Positions 1 through 5,239 of a DNA stretch of 5,239 nucleotides are shown here, one piece after another. Every line of letters begins with the position of its first letter. Within the stretch, counting starts at the first letter, position 1. The translations under genes were made by a program, and so were the position numbers. The notes under the pieces are model-generated. The model was given only the letters and a program-made list of their open reading frames with translations. It made no database searches and had not been told where the DNA came from. Origin of the DNA: Thaumarchaeota archaeon S13 (GTDB lineage Archaea; Thermoproteota; Nitrososphaeria; Nitrososphaerales; Nitrosopumilaceae); assembly GCA_003724275.1 (NCBI GenBank), contig RHFA01000158.1, positions 1 to 5,239 on the forward strand. The letters run 5' to 3'.

Positions 1-721
1 TGACCGACGTGCCGGCCAGGAACGCGTCGGCCCCAAAGGACCGCAGCAGCCTCACGTCCTCCGGGCCGGATATGCCGCTCTCCGAGACTATCTGGACCCT
101 GCGCGGGCCCAGGCCCGCGAGGAGCTCGCGCGTCGTCTCGAGGCTAACCTCGAGCGTCTCGAGGCTGCGGTTGTTGACGCCGACAATGTCGGCCCTGCTG
201 GCCAGCGCGGACTCTAGCTCGGCGCGCGTGTGCGCCTCCAGGAGCACGCCCATGCCGCCGGCGTGCGCGAGGTCGATGAGCCCGTCCCTGCCTCCGGCGA
301 GGCCGCGGTCAAAGACTGCCTGTATGAGCAGGACATAGTCGGCCCCGAGGCGCCTTGCGGCGTCGACCTGGGCGGGGCCCACAATGACATCCTTCATCAT
401 CACCGGGACGCTGACTGACTCGCGCACGCGCGCGAGTGCCTCCGGCGAGCCGCCAAACTCGTGGGGCTGCGTGAGGACCGATATCGCGACCGCGCCGGCG
501 GCGGCCATGTCGCGCGAGATCACCGCGGGGTCGGCGCCCTTGCGTATGGTCCCCTCGCTTGGGGAGGACGGCTTTACCTCGGCTATCACCGGAGCGCGCG
601 GCTGCGCGCGTATGGCCGAGACGAGGCTCACGCCAGAGCTCCTGCTCTCGCGCACGCTGTCATAGACGCCCTCGTCGATGGCCCGCCTAGAGTTTCCCAC
701 GAGCCTCTCCAGGACGCTCAC
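1..721 (-). CDS. trpC: Indole-3-glycerol-phosphate synthase TrpC (C-terminus cut by window edge)
   Basis: Converts 1-(2-carboxyphenylamino)-1-deoxyribulose 5-phosphate to indole-3-glycerol phosphate, with loss of CO2 and water, in cytosolic tryptophan synthesis. Reading from GTG at 721, 240 codons are present and the frame is open to base 2, ending in FLAGTSV. The family is about 250-265 residues, so only the last helix or so is missing. A single TIM-barrel domain is visible with the expected catalytic residues: E48 and K50 in IAEVKPSSPSEG, K110 in VPVMMKD, E162 in LLEAH, N183 in GVNNRSLETLE, and E214-S215 in VSESGI. These match the Glu/Lys/Lys/Glu/Asn/Ser set known from the Sulfolobus enzyme. 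The start overlaps the trpD stop as GTGA, so translation is probably coupled. It is a stand-alone TrpC in the part seen; a TrpF fusion beyond the edge cannot be excluded. Identification is firm; the GTG start is likely, and its Shine-Dalgarno-like AGGGGG sits a little far upstream. Confidence 0.96.
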   Translation of the reverse strand, partial: MSVLERLVGNSRRAIDEGVYDSVRESRSSGVSLVSAIRAQPRAPVIAEVKPSSPSEGTIRKGADPAVISRDMAAAGAVAISVLTQPHEFGGSPEALARVRESVSVPVMMKDVIVGPAQVDAARRLGADYVLLIQAVFDRGLAGGRDGLIDLAHAGGMGVLLEAHTRAELESALASRADIVGVNNRSLETLEVSLETTRELLAGLGPRRVQIVSESGISGPEDVRLLRSFGADAFLAGTSV

Positions 722-1812
722 CTGCGCCGCGCCCCCTCTAGCAGTTCTGGGTCGCCGTGCGCGGCGACAAACGCGTCTAGCCTGCGCGAGGCGCGGCCCG
801 ACTCTGTGGCCTCTAGTGCGGCCCGGAGGCCGTCGTCGATCGACCCCGCAATGCCGGCGACTACCAGGGCCGCGCCGGCATTGAGCGCGGCAGTCTCGAC
901 GGCGGCGCGGCCGGCCGTCCCGTCTATGGCCCCGACCATCATGCGCAGCGCCTCGCGCTGGCCGCCAGGGACAATCTCGGATATGCGCGAGGCGCGCAGG
1001 CCCAGCTCCCCTGGCCGCACGGCGATGCGCGCAGTCAAGGCGCGCGGCGGGCCGTCAGGGCACTCCCTGCCTTGGCCGCCGGCGCGCCTCACGATGACGG
1101 CCTCGCCCCCCGAGCACGTCGAGAGCTCGTCGAGGCCGTTGGCCGAGCGCACGGCCATGGCGAACTCGGAGCCGCGGCGCGCAAGCATCTCCGGCAGGCG
1201 CCCGAGGTGGGCCTCCGAGGAGACGCCTACGAGCTGCCGGCGCACGAGGGCGGGGTTTGCCAGCGGGCCGAGCAGGTTTAGGGCCGTCCTCGTGCCCGCA
1301 AGGGCCCGCCGCGCCGCAGCCGCCGCCTTCATGGCGGGGTGGAATGCGGGCGCAAACATAAACCCAACGCCGCACCCCGCCGCCGCCGAGGCGGCGCCCC
1401 CGCGCGTGGCGCCGAGATCCACGCCCAGGGCCTCGAGCATGTCGGCGCTGCCCGTGCCCCCCGAGGAGGACCGGTTTCCGTGCTTTGCGACCGTCGCGCC
1501 GGCCGCCGCGGCCACAAAGGCCGCCGCCGTCGAGACGTTGAACGTGCGCGCCCCGTCGCCGCCGGTCCCGCAGACGTCGATCGCGCCCTCGGGGGCCGGC
1601 TCGGCGCGCACGCAGCGCTCCATCATGGCGTCCAGCACCCCCTCCAGCTCGCCGTCAGTCTCCCCGCGCTCGGCGAGCAGCAAGAGGAGGCGCGCGATCG
1701 AGGCGTCAGGCGAGCTCCCCGAGAGCACGTCGCGCATCGCATCGGCGGCCTCGGCCCGCGACAGGGCCGAGCCGCCCTCGGCCCTCGCTATGGCCGCCTC
1801 TAGCGCGCTCAC
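718..1812 (-). CDS. trpD: Anthranilate phosphoribosyltransferase TrpD
   Basis: Transfers the phosphoribosyl group of PRPP to anthranilate, the second committed step of tryptophan synthesis; cytosolic and typically a homodimer. The product is 364 residues, slightly longer than the usual 340-350. The N-terminal helical domain (about 1-70) is followed by the PRPP-binding loop DVCGTGGDG at 79-87, then FNVST at 91-95, KHGN at 110-113 and TGSADMLEALG at 120-130. Further on are FAPAFHPAMK at 153-162, RTALNLLGPLANPA at 175-188 and the metal-binding DE at 228-229 in GLDELS. All are standard for this family rather than for pyrimidine phosphorylases. The segment after KHGN reads NRSSSGGTGSAD, with Gly where many homologues have Lys; probably tolerated. 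The protein is very alanine-rich, reflecting the extreme GC of this stretch. The start is GTG at 1812, overlapping the trpG stop by four bases and preceded by GGGGGAGAGG. The stop overlaps the trpC start in the same way. Confidence 0.97.
   Translation of the reverse strand: MSALEAAIARAEGGSALSRAEAADAMRDVLSGSSPDASIARLLLLLAERGETDGELEGVLDAMMERCVRAEPAPEGAIDVCGTGGDGARTFNVSTAAAFVAAAAGATVAKHGNRSSSGGTGSADMLEALGVDLGATRGGAASAAAGCGVGFMFAPAFHPAMKAAAAARRALAGTRTALNLLGPLANPALVRRQLVGVSSEAHLGRLPEMLARRGSEFAMAVRSANGLDELSTCSGGEAVIVRRAGGQGRECPDGPPRALTARIAVRPGELGLRASRISEIVPGGQREALRMMVGAIDGTAGRAAVETAALNAGAALVVAGIAGSIDDGLRAALEATESGRASRRLDAFVAAHGDPELLEGARRR
732..737 (-). promoter_or_regulatory. Shine-Dalgarno-like site for trpC
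   Basis: AGGGGG on the minus strand, inside the end of trpD, ten bases before the trpC GTG at 721. The spacing is longer than usual, so the site is weak support. The GTGA overlap with the trpD stop is the stronger argument for this start. Confidence 0.4.
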
Positions 1813-2402
1813 CGCCTCTCCCCCACAATCGCGACAAAGTTGGCCAGTATGCGCCGGCCATCTGGCGTCATTATCGACTCTGGGTGGAACTGGACGCCGT
1901 ATATCGGCAGCTCCCTGTGGCGCACGGCCATGACCTCGCCGTCGTCCTCGGCGACGGCGGTGACCTCTAGCGAGTCGGGGATCGAGGTCGACTCGCCGAC
2001 TAGCGAGTGGTAGCGCGTGGCCCGAAACGGGCTGGCGACGCCCTCAAAGAGCGCGTCGCCGCCGTGGCCCACGGGGCTCGTCTTGCCGTGGCGCACGCGC
2101 GCGGCGTTCCTGACGCGCCCGCCAAACGCGCAGATTATCCCCTGGTGGCCGAGGCAGACTCCCAGTATGGGCGTGCTCTTGCCGAGCCTCTCGATCGCCT
2201 CGCGCGAGACGCCAAAGTCGCGCTCGCTCTCCGGCGTGCCGGGCCCCGGCGATATGACGATGGCGTCGTACGCGCGGCGCTCGATCTCTGCCGTGCCGAT
2301 CGCGTCGTTGCGGACCACGTCGACCTCGACGCCGAGGCCGCCGAGGGCCTGCGCAATGTTGTGGACAAACGAGTCATAGTTGTCGATTATGAGGAACCTC
2401 AT
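1809..2402 (-). CDS. trpG: Anthranilate synthase component II, glutamine amidotransferase TrpG
   Basis: Class I (triad) glutamine amidotransferase that hydrolyses glutamine and channels ammonia to TrpE for anthranilate formation. It is 197 residues, typical for a stand-alone TrpG. The N-terminus MRFLIIDNYDSFVHNIAQ is characteristic of the family. The oxyanion segment SPGPGTP lies at 51-57. The nucleophile is C83 in GVCLGHQ, and the other triad members are H173 and E175 in QFHPES. HGKTSP (105-110) and RYHSL (130-134) are also typical TrpG/PabA segments. An open frame continues upstream to 2564, but that part is the antisense-free shadow of trpE in another frame. The start at 2402 is fixed by the conserved N-terminus, the ATGA overlap with the trpE stop, and GGAGG seven bases upstream. 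A shared role as PabA for 4-aminobenzoate synthesis is conceivable, but the trp context makes TrpG the clear call. Confidence 0.97.
   Translation of the reverse strand: MRFLIIDNYDSFVHNIAQALGGLGVEVDVVRNDAIGTAEIERRAYDAIVISPGPGTPESERDFGVSREAIERLGKSTPILGVCLGHQGIICAFGGRVRNAARVRHGKTSPVGHGGDALFEGVASPFRATRYHSLVGESTSIPDSLEVTAVAEDDGEVMAVRHRELPIYGVQFHPESIMTPDGRRILANFVAIVGERR
1815..1824 (-). promoter_or_regulatory. Purine-rich ribosome binding site for trpD
   Basis: GGGGGAGAGG on the minus strand, within the last codons of trpG, two bases before the GTG at 1812. A GGGGGAG core leaves five bases to the start. It supports initiation at GTG, the codon that overlaps the trpG stop, rather than at a later ATG. 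Confidence 0.5.
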
Positions 2403-3751
2403 GCCGACGCCTCCCTCAGGGCCGCGAGCAGCGCGCCGGCCTTGTGCTCGGTCTCCCGCAGCTCGCTCTCGGGGACAGAGTCGTACACAATGCCCGCGCC
2501 GGCCTGGACGTACCCCCTGCCCCCCTCCAGGAACATGCTGCGTATCGCAATCGCAAAGTCGCACGAGCCGCCTGACGCAAAGTACCCCACGGCGCCGGCG
2601 TACCCGCCGCGCCGCGCGCGCTCGAGTGACGATATTATCTCCATCGCGCGGACCTTCGGGGCCCCCGTCACCGTGCCGGCCGGAAAGACCGCGCCAAACG
2701 CGTCTATCGCGTCAAGGTCCCCGCGGAGCGTCCCCGTCACGTGCGTCACCATGTGCTGCACGTGGCTAAACCGCCTCACCGACATCAGGTCCTCGGCGCG
2801 CACAGAGCCGGGCTCGCAGACCCTCCCAATGTCGTTCCTGCCGAGGTCCACGAGCATGACGTGCTCGGCGACCTCCTTTTCGTCTCCGGCCATCTCCTCG
2901 CCGAGGGCCGCGTCGCGCGCGGCGTCTCCCGTTATGGGCCGCGTGCCGGCGATGGGGAACGTCTCGACGCGCCTCCCCGTCACGCGCACGAGCATCTCGG
3001 GGCTCGCCCCCATTATGGTCCTGTTGCGCATCTTCATGTGGTACAGGTAGGGCGACGGGTTTAGCTCGCGCAGCCTCTCGTACACGCGCATCGGGTCCCC
3101 GCCATACTCAAAGCCAAACCTGCGCGAGAGGACCGCCTGGAATATGTCGCCGGCGCGCACGTGCTCGCGCGCCTCCTCCACGGCCCGCTCAAACCCCGCG
3201 GCGTCGGGCTCGGCCCGCAGGCCAGAGTGCGAGAACGGCCCGCGGGCCGGCTCGGCGCGCACAATCGACGCCGAGCGGTCCTCGCCGGTGAAAAAGTAGT
3301 AGGGCCGCCCCTCGGAGCTGTCAAAGAGTATGCCGTCGCTGTACACGCCAAACTCCATCAGCGGCGCGTCGCGCTCCAGCGGCGCGCGCGCCTCCCAGAG
3401 GCCGGCGGCCTCGTACTCGACAATCCCGACGGCGCCCCCAAGGTAGCGGTGCCTGCCCTGCGGCGCGCGCGGCAGGACGCGGCGCAGCTCGGCGACCGGG
3501 TCGTCCGTGCGGACCGTCCGGCTCGAGCCGTCGCGGCCCTCGATGACCAGCCTGTCGGCGTACCCCGTGATGGTCTCGTCCGGGTCAAAGCCGATTATCG
3601 ACGTCTCGGCGAGCGTCTCCGGCCCGCTGAGCGACTCGAAGAGAAACGACTGCGGGCTAGACGCCGCTATGCGCCGGTATATCTCAAACTGCGTGCCCCC
3701 GATATCAAGGGGCCTCACCTGCGGCTCGGCCGCGTCCCCAAAGGTGCCCAC
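2399..3751 (-). CDS. trpE: Anthranilate synthase component I TrpE
   Basis: Makes anthranilate from chorismate using ammonia supplied by TrpG; the committed and normally feedback-inhibited step of the pathway. From the GTG at 3751 it has 450 residues, normal for archaeal TrpE. The N-terminal regulatory part contains SFLFESLSGPE (from about residue 35), corresponding to the LLES tryptophan-binding motif of the family, here with Phe for the second Leu. Chorismate-binding domain motifs follow in order: GDIFQAVLSRRF (201-212), NPSPYLYH (231-238), ASPEML (249-254), AGTRP (268-272), DEKEVAEHVMLVDLGRND (290-307), HVQHMVTHVTG (330-340), FPAGTVTGAPK (356-366) and QAGAGIVYDS (416-425). An in-frame ATG exists at 3772, but a TATA-like box ends only five bases upstream of it. 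Transcription should therefore begin near 3751-3756, making the GTG a leaderless or nearly leaderless start. It is first in the operon; its TGA overlaps the trpG ATG. The function is certain, the start moderately so; ATG 3772 would add seven residues. Confidence 0.96.
   Translation of the reverse strand: MGTFGDAAEPQVRPLDIGGTQFEIYRRIAASSPQSFLFESLSGPETLAETSIIGFDPDETITGYADRLVIEGRDGSSRTVRTDDPVAELRRVLPRAPQGRHRYLGGAVGIVEYEAAGLWEARAPLERDAPLMEFGVYSDGILFDSSEGRPYYFFTGEDRSASIVRAEPARGPFSHSGLRAEPDAAGFERAVEEAREHVRAGDIFQAVLSRRFGFEYGGDPMRVYERLRELNPSPYLYHMKMRNRTIMGASPEMLVRVTGRRVETFPIAGTRPITGDAARDAALGEEMAGDEKEVAEHVMLVDLGRNDIGRVCEPGSVRAEDLMSVRRFSHVQHMVTHVTGTLRGDLDAIDAFGAVFPAGTVTGAPKVRAMEIISSLERARRGGYAGAVGYFASGGSCDFAIAIRSMFLEGGRGYVQAGAGIVYDSVPESELRETEHKAGALLAALREASA
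2410..2414 (-). promoter_or_regulatory. Shine-Dalgarno site for trpG
   Basis: GGAGG on the minus strand, inside the 3' end of trpE, seven bases before the trpG ATG at 2402. Sequence and spacing are near ideal. It selects this ATG over the longer open frame reaching 2564. Confidence 0.65.
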
Positions 3752-3777
3752 CCATGGGGCGCCGGCGCACATGCTCG

Positions 3778-3785
3778 ATATTTAA
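3778..3785 (-). promoter_or_regulatory. TATA box of the trpEGDC operon
   Basis: TTAAATAT on the minus strand is an AT-rich island in otherwise very GC-rich DNA. Its centre is about 30 bases before the GTG at 3751 and nine before the ATG at 3772. Archaeal transcription usually starts about 25-30 bases past the box centre, which points to initiation at or a few bases before the GTG. The flanking upstream bases are C-rich and do not form a clear purine-rich BRE. Confidence 0.65.
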
Positions 3786-3846
3786 GGCTGGCTGGGCCGG
3801 CGGGCGCCCCTCCCTGCGGCAGGCGGCCCCAAGTGTGCGGGTGTGG

Positions 3847-3873
3847 GCCGCAAAGGCGGCATGCTTTAATGCC
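3847..3873. repeat. Two chained short inverted repeats
   Basis: GCCGC (3847-3851) pairs with GCGGC (3856-3860) across a 4-base AAAG loop. GGCAT (3858-3862) pairs with ATGCC (3869-3873) across six bases that include the TATA-like TTTA. The two overlap at 3858-3860, so as RNA only one could form at a time. Five-base stems are short enough to arise by chance at this GC. Confidence 0.4.
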
Positions 3874-3896
3874 AGAAACGCAAGATAAGCTCAAAT

Positions 3897-3933
3897 CCGG
3901 CAGAGTTGAGCTGCCGGCAGGGGGGCGCCGGCA
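3897..3933. repeat. Overlapping inverted repeats sharing one arm
   Basis: CCGGCAG (3897-3903) is the exact reverse complement of CTGCCGG (3911-3917), with a 7-base loop. TGCCGGC (3912-3918) is in turn the exact reverse complement of GCCGGCA (3927-3933), with an 8-base loop. The middle arm can pair with either partner, giving two mutually exclusive hairpins. Both lie upstream of the two predicted TATA boxes, so they would be transcribed only from another promoter, or act as DNA sites. Confidence 0.55.
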
Positions 3934-3949
3934 CGGAATTGCGCCGCCA

Positions 3950-3968
3950 TGTGCCAGACAGTGGCACA
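3950..3968. repeat. Perfect 7-bp inverted repeat, candidate operator
   Basis: TGTGCCA (3950-3956), five-base spacer GACAG, TGGCACA (3962-3968). Dyad size and half-site spacing fit a site for a dimeric DNA-binding protein. It ends 29 bases before the fic TATA box, a position where an archaeal activator or repressor could act. The right arm can alternatively pair as GTGGC (3961-3965) with GCCAC (3974-3978). The binding protein is unknown; the Fic protein itself has a winged-helix-like C-terminus and is one candidate. Confidence 0.5.
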
Positions 3969-3997
3969 GGGGGGCCACGGGCGCCCAGCGGCGGGCG

Positions 3998-4005
3998 TTA
4001 ATATT
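3998..4005 (+). promoter_or_regulatory. TATA box of the fic gene
   Basis: TTAATATT stands out in GC-rich surroundings and is centred 26-27 bases before the ATG at 4028. This is the standard distance from an archaeal TATA box to the transcription start, so the message would begin at the A of the ATG. There is no Shine-Dalgarno sequence between the box and the ATG, which agrees with a leaderless transcript. Confidence 0.7.
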
Positions 4006-4027
4006 GCATTGCGCCGCGGGCCGCCGC

Positions 4028-5230
4028 ATGGCGCGGCAAGACTGGGCCAGGGGGTTTACGGACCCCAACGGCACGTTTGTGACGGGCAAGGGCGGCACCA
4101 GGTCGTTTGTCCCAAACCCCCTCCCCCCAAAATGGGACATTGGCCCAATGTTCAGGGCATACGTGAGGGCAGAGAATGCCATCAGCGGCCTGGGGACGAT
4201 CATGAGGGTTGCCGGCGTGCCCGGCCCGCTGGCGTCGCTGTACATGCGGCGCGAGGCCGTGCAGAGCTCCAGGATAGAGGGGACGCTTGCCAGCCTGGAC
4301 GACCTGCTACAGTACGAGGCGGGGAAGCGCTTCAAGCAAGAGGAGGTTTCCCGCCTGGGCATGGTCGAGGTGGCCAATTGCGCAAGGGCCACAGAGGCGG
4401 CCATGGCCACGATTGGGGGCGGCGAGGGCATCACCATAGACCTGATAAGGGCTGCCCATGAAATTCTTTTGCGCAACGTGAAGGGCCAGGTGAAAAATCC
4501 CGGATCCATAAGAACCGTCCAGAACGCCATTGTTGTCGAGAACGGCGAGGAGGACGATGTGGTTTATGTGCCTCCCCCGCCAGGCACGGTATGGCAAATG
4601 CTAGACGCCCTGGTCAGGTTTGTGGGAGATGCGCATCCAGATATTCCGGTAATTGTCCAGTGCGCCATGGCCCACTACCAGTTTGAGGCCATACACCCGT
4701 TTGGGGACGGAAATGGCAGGGTGGGGAGGATGCTCATAGCGCTGATCCTGGCAAAAAAGGGCAGGCTGCCGTGGCCATTGCTACAGTTGGCCGACTACAT
4801 GGAGTTCAACAGGAGGGAGTATTATGGGTGCCTAGAGAGGGTAAGCCAAAAGTCAGAGTGGGACAAGTGGATCATGCTGTTTATGAGGGCGTTTGCCGAG
4901 CAGGCAGAGGCAACAATAGACACCATTGTTGCCCTGGTTGGGATTCGGGACAGGTATGTGAAAATCACGCTGGGGCAAGAGAGATCAGTGACAATGCGCA
5001 TACTAGACATCCTGTTCGCAAACCCGTACGTCACGACGGTCCGGGTCAGGAAGGAGCTGGACGTGTCGCAGGCAATGGCAGAGCACGGAATATCCCGCCT
5101 TGTCAAGGCGGGTGTCCTAAAGCGCGTTTCCGCCATGCAGCACACCAGGGTGTGGGCTGCCCACGAGATAGTCGCCGCCATACGAACAGGAGATCCGTGG
5201 CAGCGCGGCACGCGAGCCACCATCCCATAG
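4028..5230 (+). CDS. Fic-domain protein, class II, with C-terminal winged-helix-like domain
   Basis: Fic enzymes generally transfer AMP from ATP to a hydroxyl side chain of a target protein; the target here is unknown. The product has 400 residues. The N-terminal Fic_N-type region begins with SFVPNPLPP (26-34) and contains the auto-inhibitory motif SSRIEG (80-85), matching (S/T)xxxE(G/N) with E84 expected to block ATP binding. The flap segment NPGSIRTVQN lies at 157-166, followed by a VPPPP stretch. The active site HPFGDGNGRVGR (223-234) has every consensus residue, with H223 as catalytic base and D227 as metal ligand. Residues about 318-385 look like a winged helix, as in several bacterial Fic proteins. 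No signal peptide or membrane segment is seen, so it is cytosolic. The inhibitor lies within the same chain, so no separate antitoxin is required. The ATG at 4028 is supported by the TATA spacing and by the normal distance to PNPLPP; the upstream ATG at 3869 is unlikely. Composition and codon use differ from the trp genes. Confidence 0.93.
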   Translation: MARQDWARGFTDPNGTFVTGKGGTRSFVPNPLPPKWDIGPMFRAYVRAENAISGLGTIMRVAGVPGPLASLYMRREAVQSSRIEGTLASLDDLLQYEAGKRFKQEEVSRLGMVEVANCARATEAAMATIGGGEGITIDLIRAAHEILLRNVKGQVKNPGSIRTVQNAIVVENGEEDDVVYVPPPPGTVWQMLDALVRFVGDAHPDIPVIVQCAMAHYQFEAIHPFGDGNGRVGRMLIALILAKKGRLPWPLLQLADYMEFNRREYYGCLERVSQKSEWDKWIMLFMRAFAEQAEATIDTIVALVGIRDRYVKITLGQERSVTMRILDILFANPYVTTVRVRKELDVSQAMAEHGISRLVKAGVLKRVSAMQHTRVWAAHEIVAAIRTGDPWQRGTRATIP

Positions 5231-5239
5231 CGCGCCTGC

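Larger units (their letters stand above)
3773..4027. other. Divergent intergenic promoter region, no convincing gene
   Basis: About 255 bases between the trp operon and fic. It carries both TATA boxes near its ends, several perfect short inverted repeats, and repeated GGGCGCC words. The central part (about 3842-3998) has one further weak TATA-like word, CTTTAAT at 3864-3870. An ATG at 3869 is in frame with fic and would add 53 residues. That extension is rich in Arg, Gly and Ala, has no Shine-Dalgarno and resembles nothing in Fic N-termini, so I treat it as non-coding. I see no tRNA-like fold. A small structured RNA cannot be ruled out from sequence alone. Confidence 0.6.

Noticed and set aside
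461..1933. Long plus-strand open frame of 490 codons opposite trpD, trpC and trpG
   Set aside because: It is antisense to three firmly identified genes, and its translation is low-complexity Ala/Arg/Ser/Pro with no family features. Long antisense frames are expected in DNA this GC-rich.
2007..3050. Plus-strand open frame of 347 codons opposite trpG and trpE
   Set aside because: Antisense to conserved coding sequence, no recognisable motifs, and composition typical of a GC-driven shadow frame.
3743..3758. GGTGCCCACC and CCCATGGG palindromes at the trpE start
   Set aside because: They are short, lie within or at the trpE coding start, and are explained by codon content in GC-rich DNA. There is no independent reason to call an operator.
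3897..3917. Hairpin as a transcription terminator
   Set aside because: It follows no gene end: both neighbouring genes point away from it. There is no T-run after either arm.
3161..4027. Upstream extension of the fic reading frame, including the in-frame ATG at 3869
   Set aside because: Most of it is antisense to trpE. The part after 3869 is Arg/Gly/Ala-rich with no Fic similarity, and the TATA box at 3998 places the start at 4028.
3715..4530. Minus-strand open frame of 271 codons opposite the fic N-terminal half
   Set aside because: Antisense to the conserved Fic_N region, with no family motif and no promoter or ribosome site.
4028..5230. Fic-antitoxin pair (FicT/FicA or Doc/Phd type)
   Set aside because: No small partner gene adjoins fic within the window, and the SSRIEG motif places the inhibitor inside the same chain.

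Overview
The window holds most of a tryptophan biosynthesis operon on the minus strand and one divergent gene for a Fic-domain protein on the plus strand. It looks archaeal. Both outward-facing transcription units have an AT-rich TATA-like box about 26-30 bases upstream of a start codon that lacks a Shine-Dalgarno sequence, the layout of leaderless archaeal transcripts. High GC, non-acidic proteins and the trpE-trpG-trpD-trpC order suggest a GC-rich ammonia-oxidising thaumarchaeon (Nitrososphaerota, possibly Cenarchaeum-like). That lineage is an inference from recall, not a database result.

Layout from right to left on the minus strand: trpE (anthranilate synthase component I, 3751 to 2399), trpG (glutamine amidotransferase component II, 2402 to 1809), trpD (anthranilate phosphoribosyltransferase, 1812 to 718) and trpC (indole-3-glycerol-phosphate synthase, from 721, running off the window at base 1). 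All three junctions are 4-base stop/start overlaps (ATGA, GTGA, GTGA), so the four proteins come from one tightly coupled message. TrpE and TrpG together make anthranilate from chorismate and glutamine. TrpD adds phosphoribosyl. TrpC closes the indole ring after a TrpF isomerisation. No trpF, trpB or trpA lies inside the window; they may follow beyond base 1.

Bases 3752-4027 separate the two units. They hold no convincing gene but carry the two divergent promoters, several perfect short inverted repeats (some sharing arms) and repeated GGGCGCC words. The clearest inverted repeat, TGTGCCA-N5-TGGCACA, ends 29 bases before the fic TATA box and is a candidate operator.

On the plus strand, 4028-5230 encodes a 400-residue Fic protein. 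It has a canonical HPFGDGNGRVGR active site, an N-terminal SSRIEG auto-inhibitory motif (class II Fic) and a C-terminal winged-helix-like domain. Its base composition and arginine codon use (mainly AGG) differ from the very GC-rich, CGC-preferring trp genes. I see no rRNA, tRNA, CRISPR or insertion sequence. The window is mostly an ordinary biosynthetic locus; the Fic gene and the structured divergent promoter region are the parts worth a second look.
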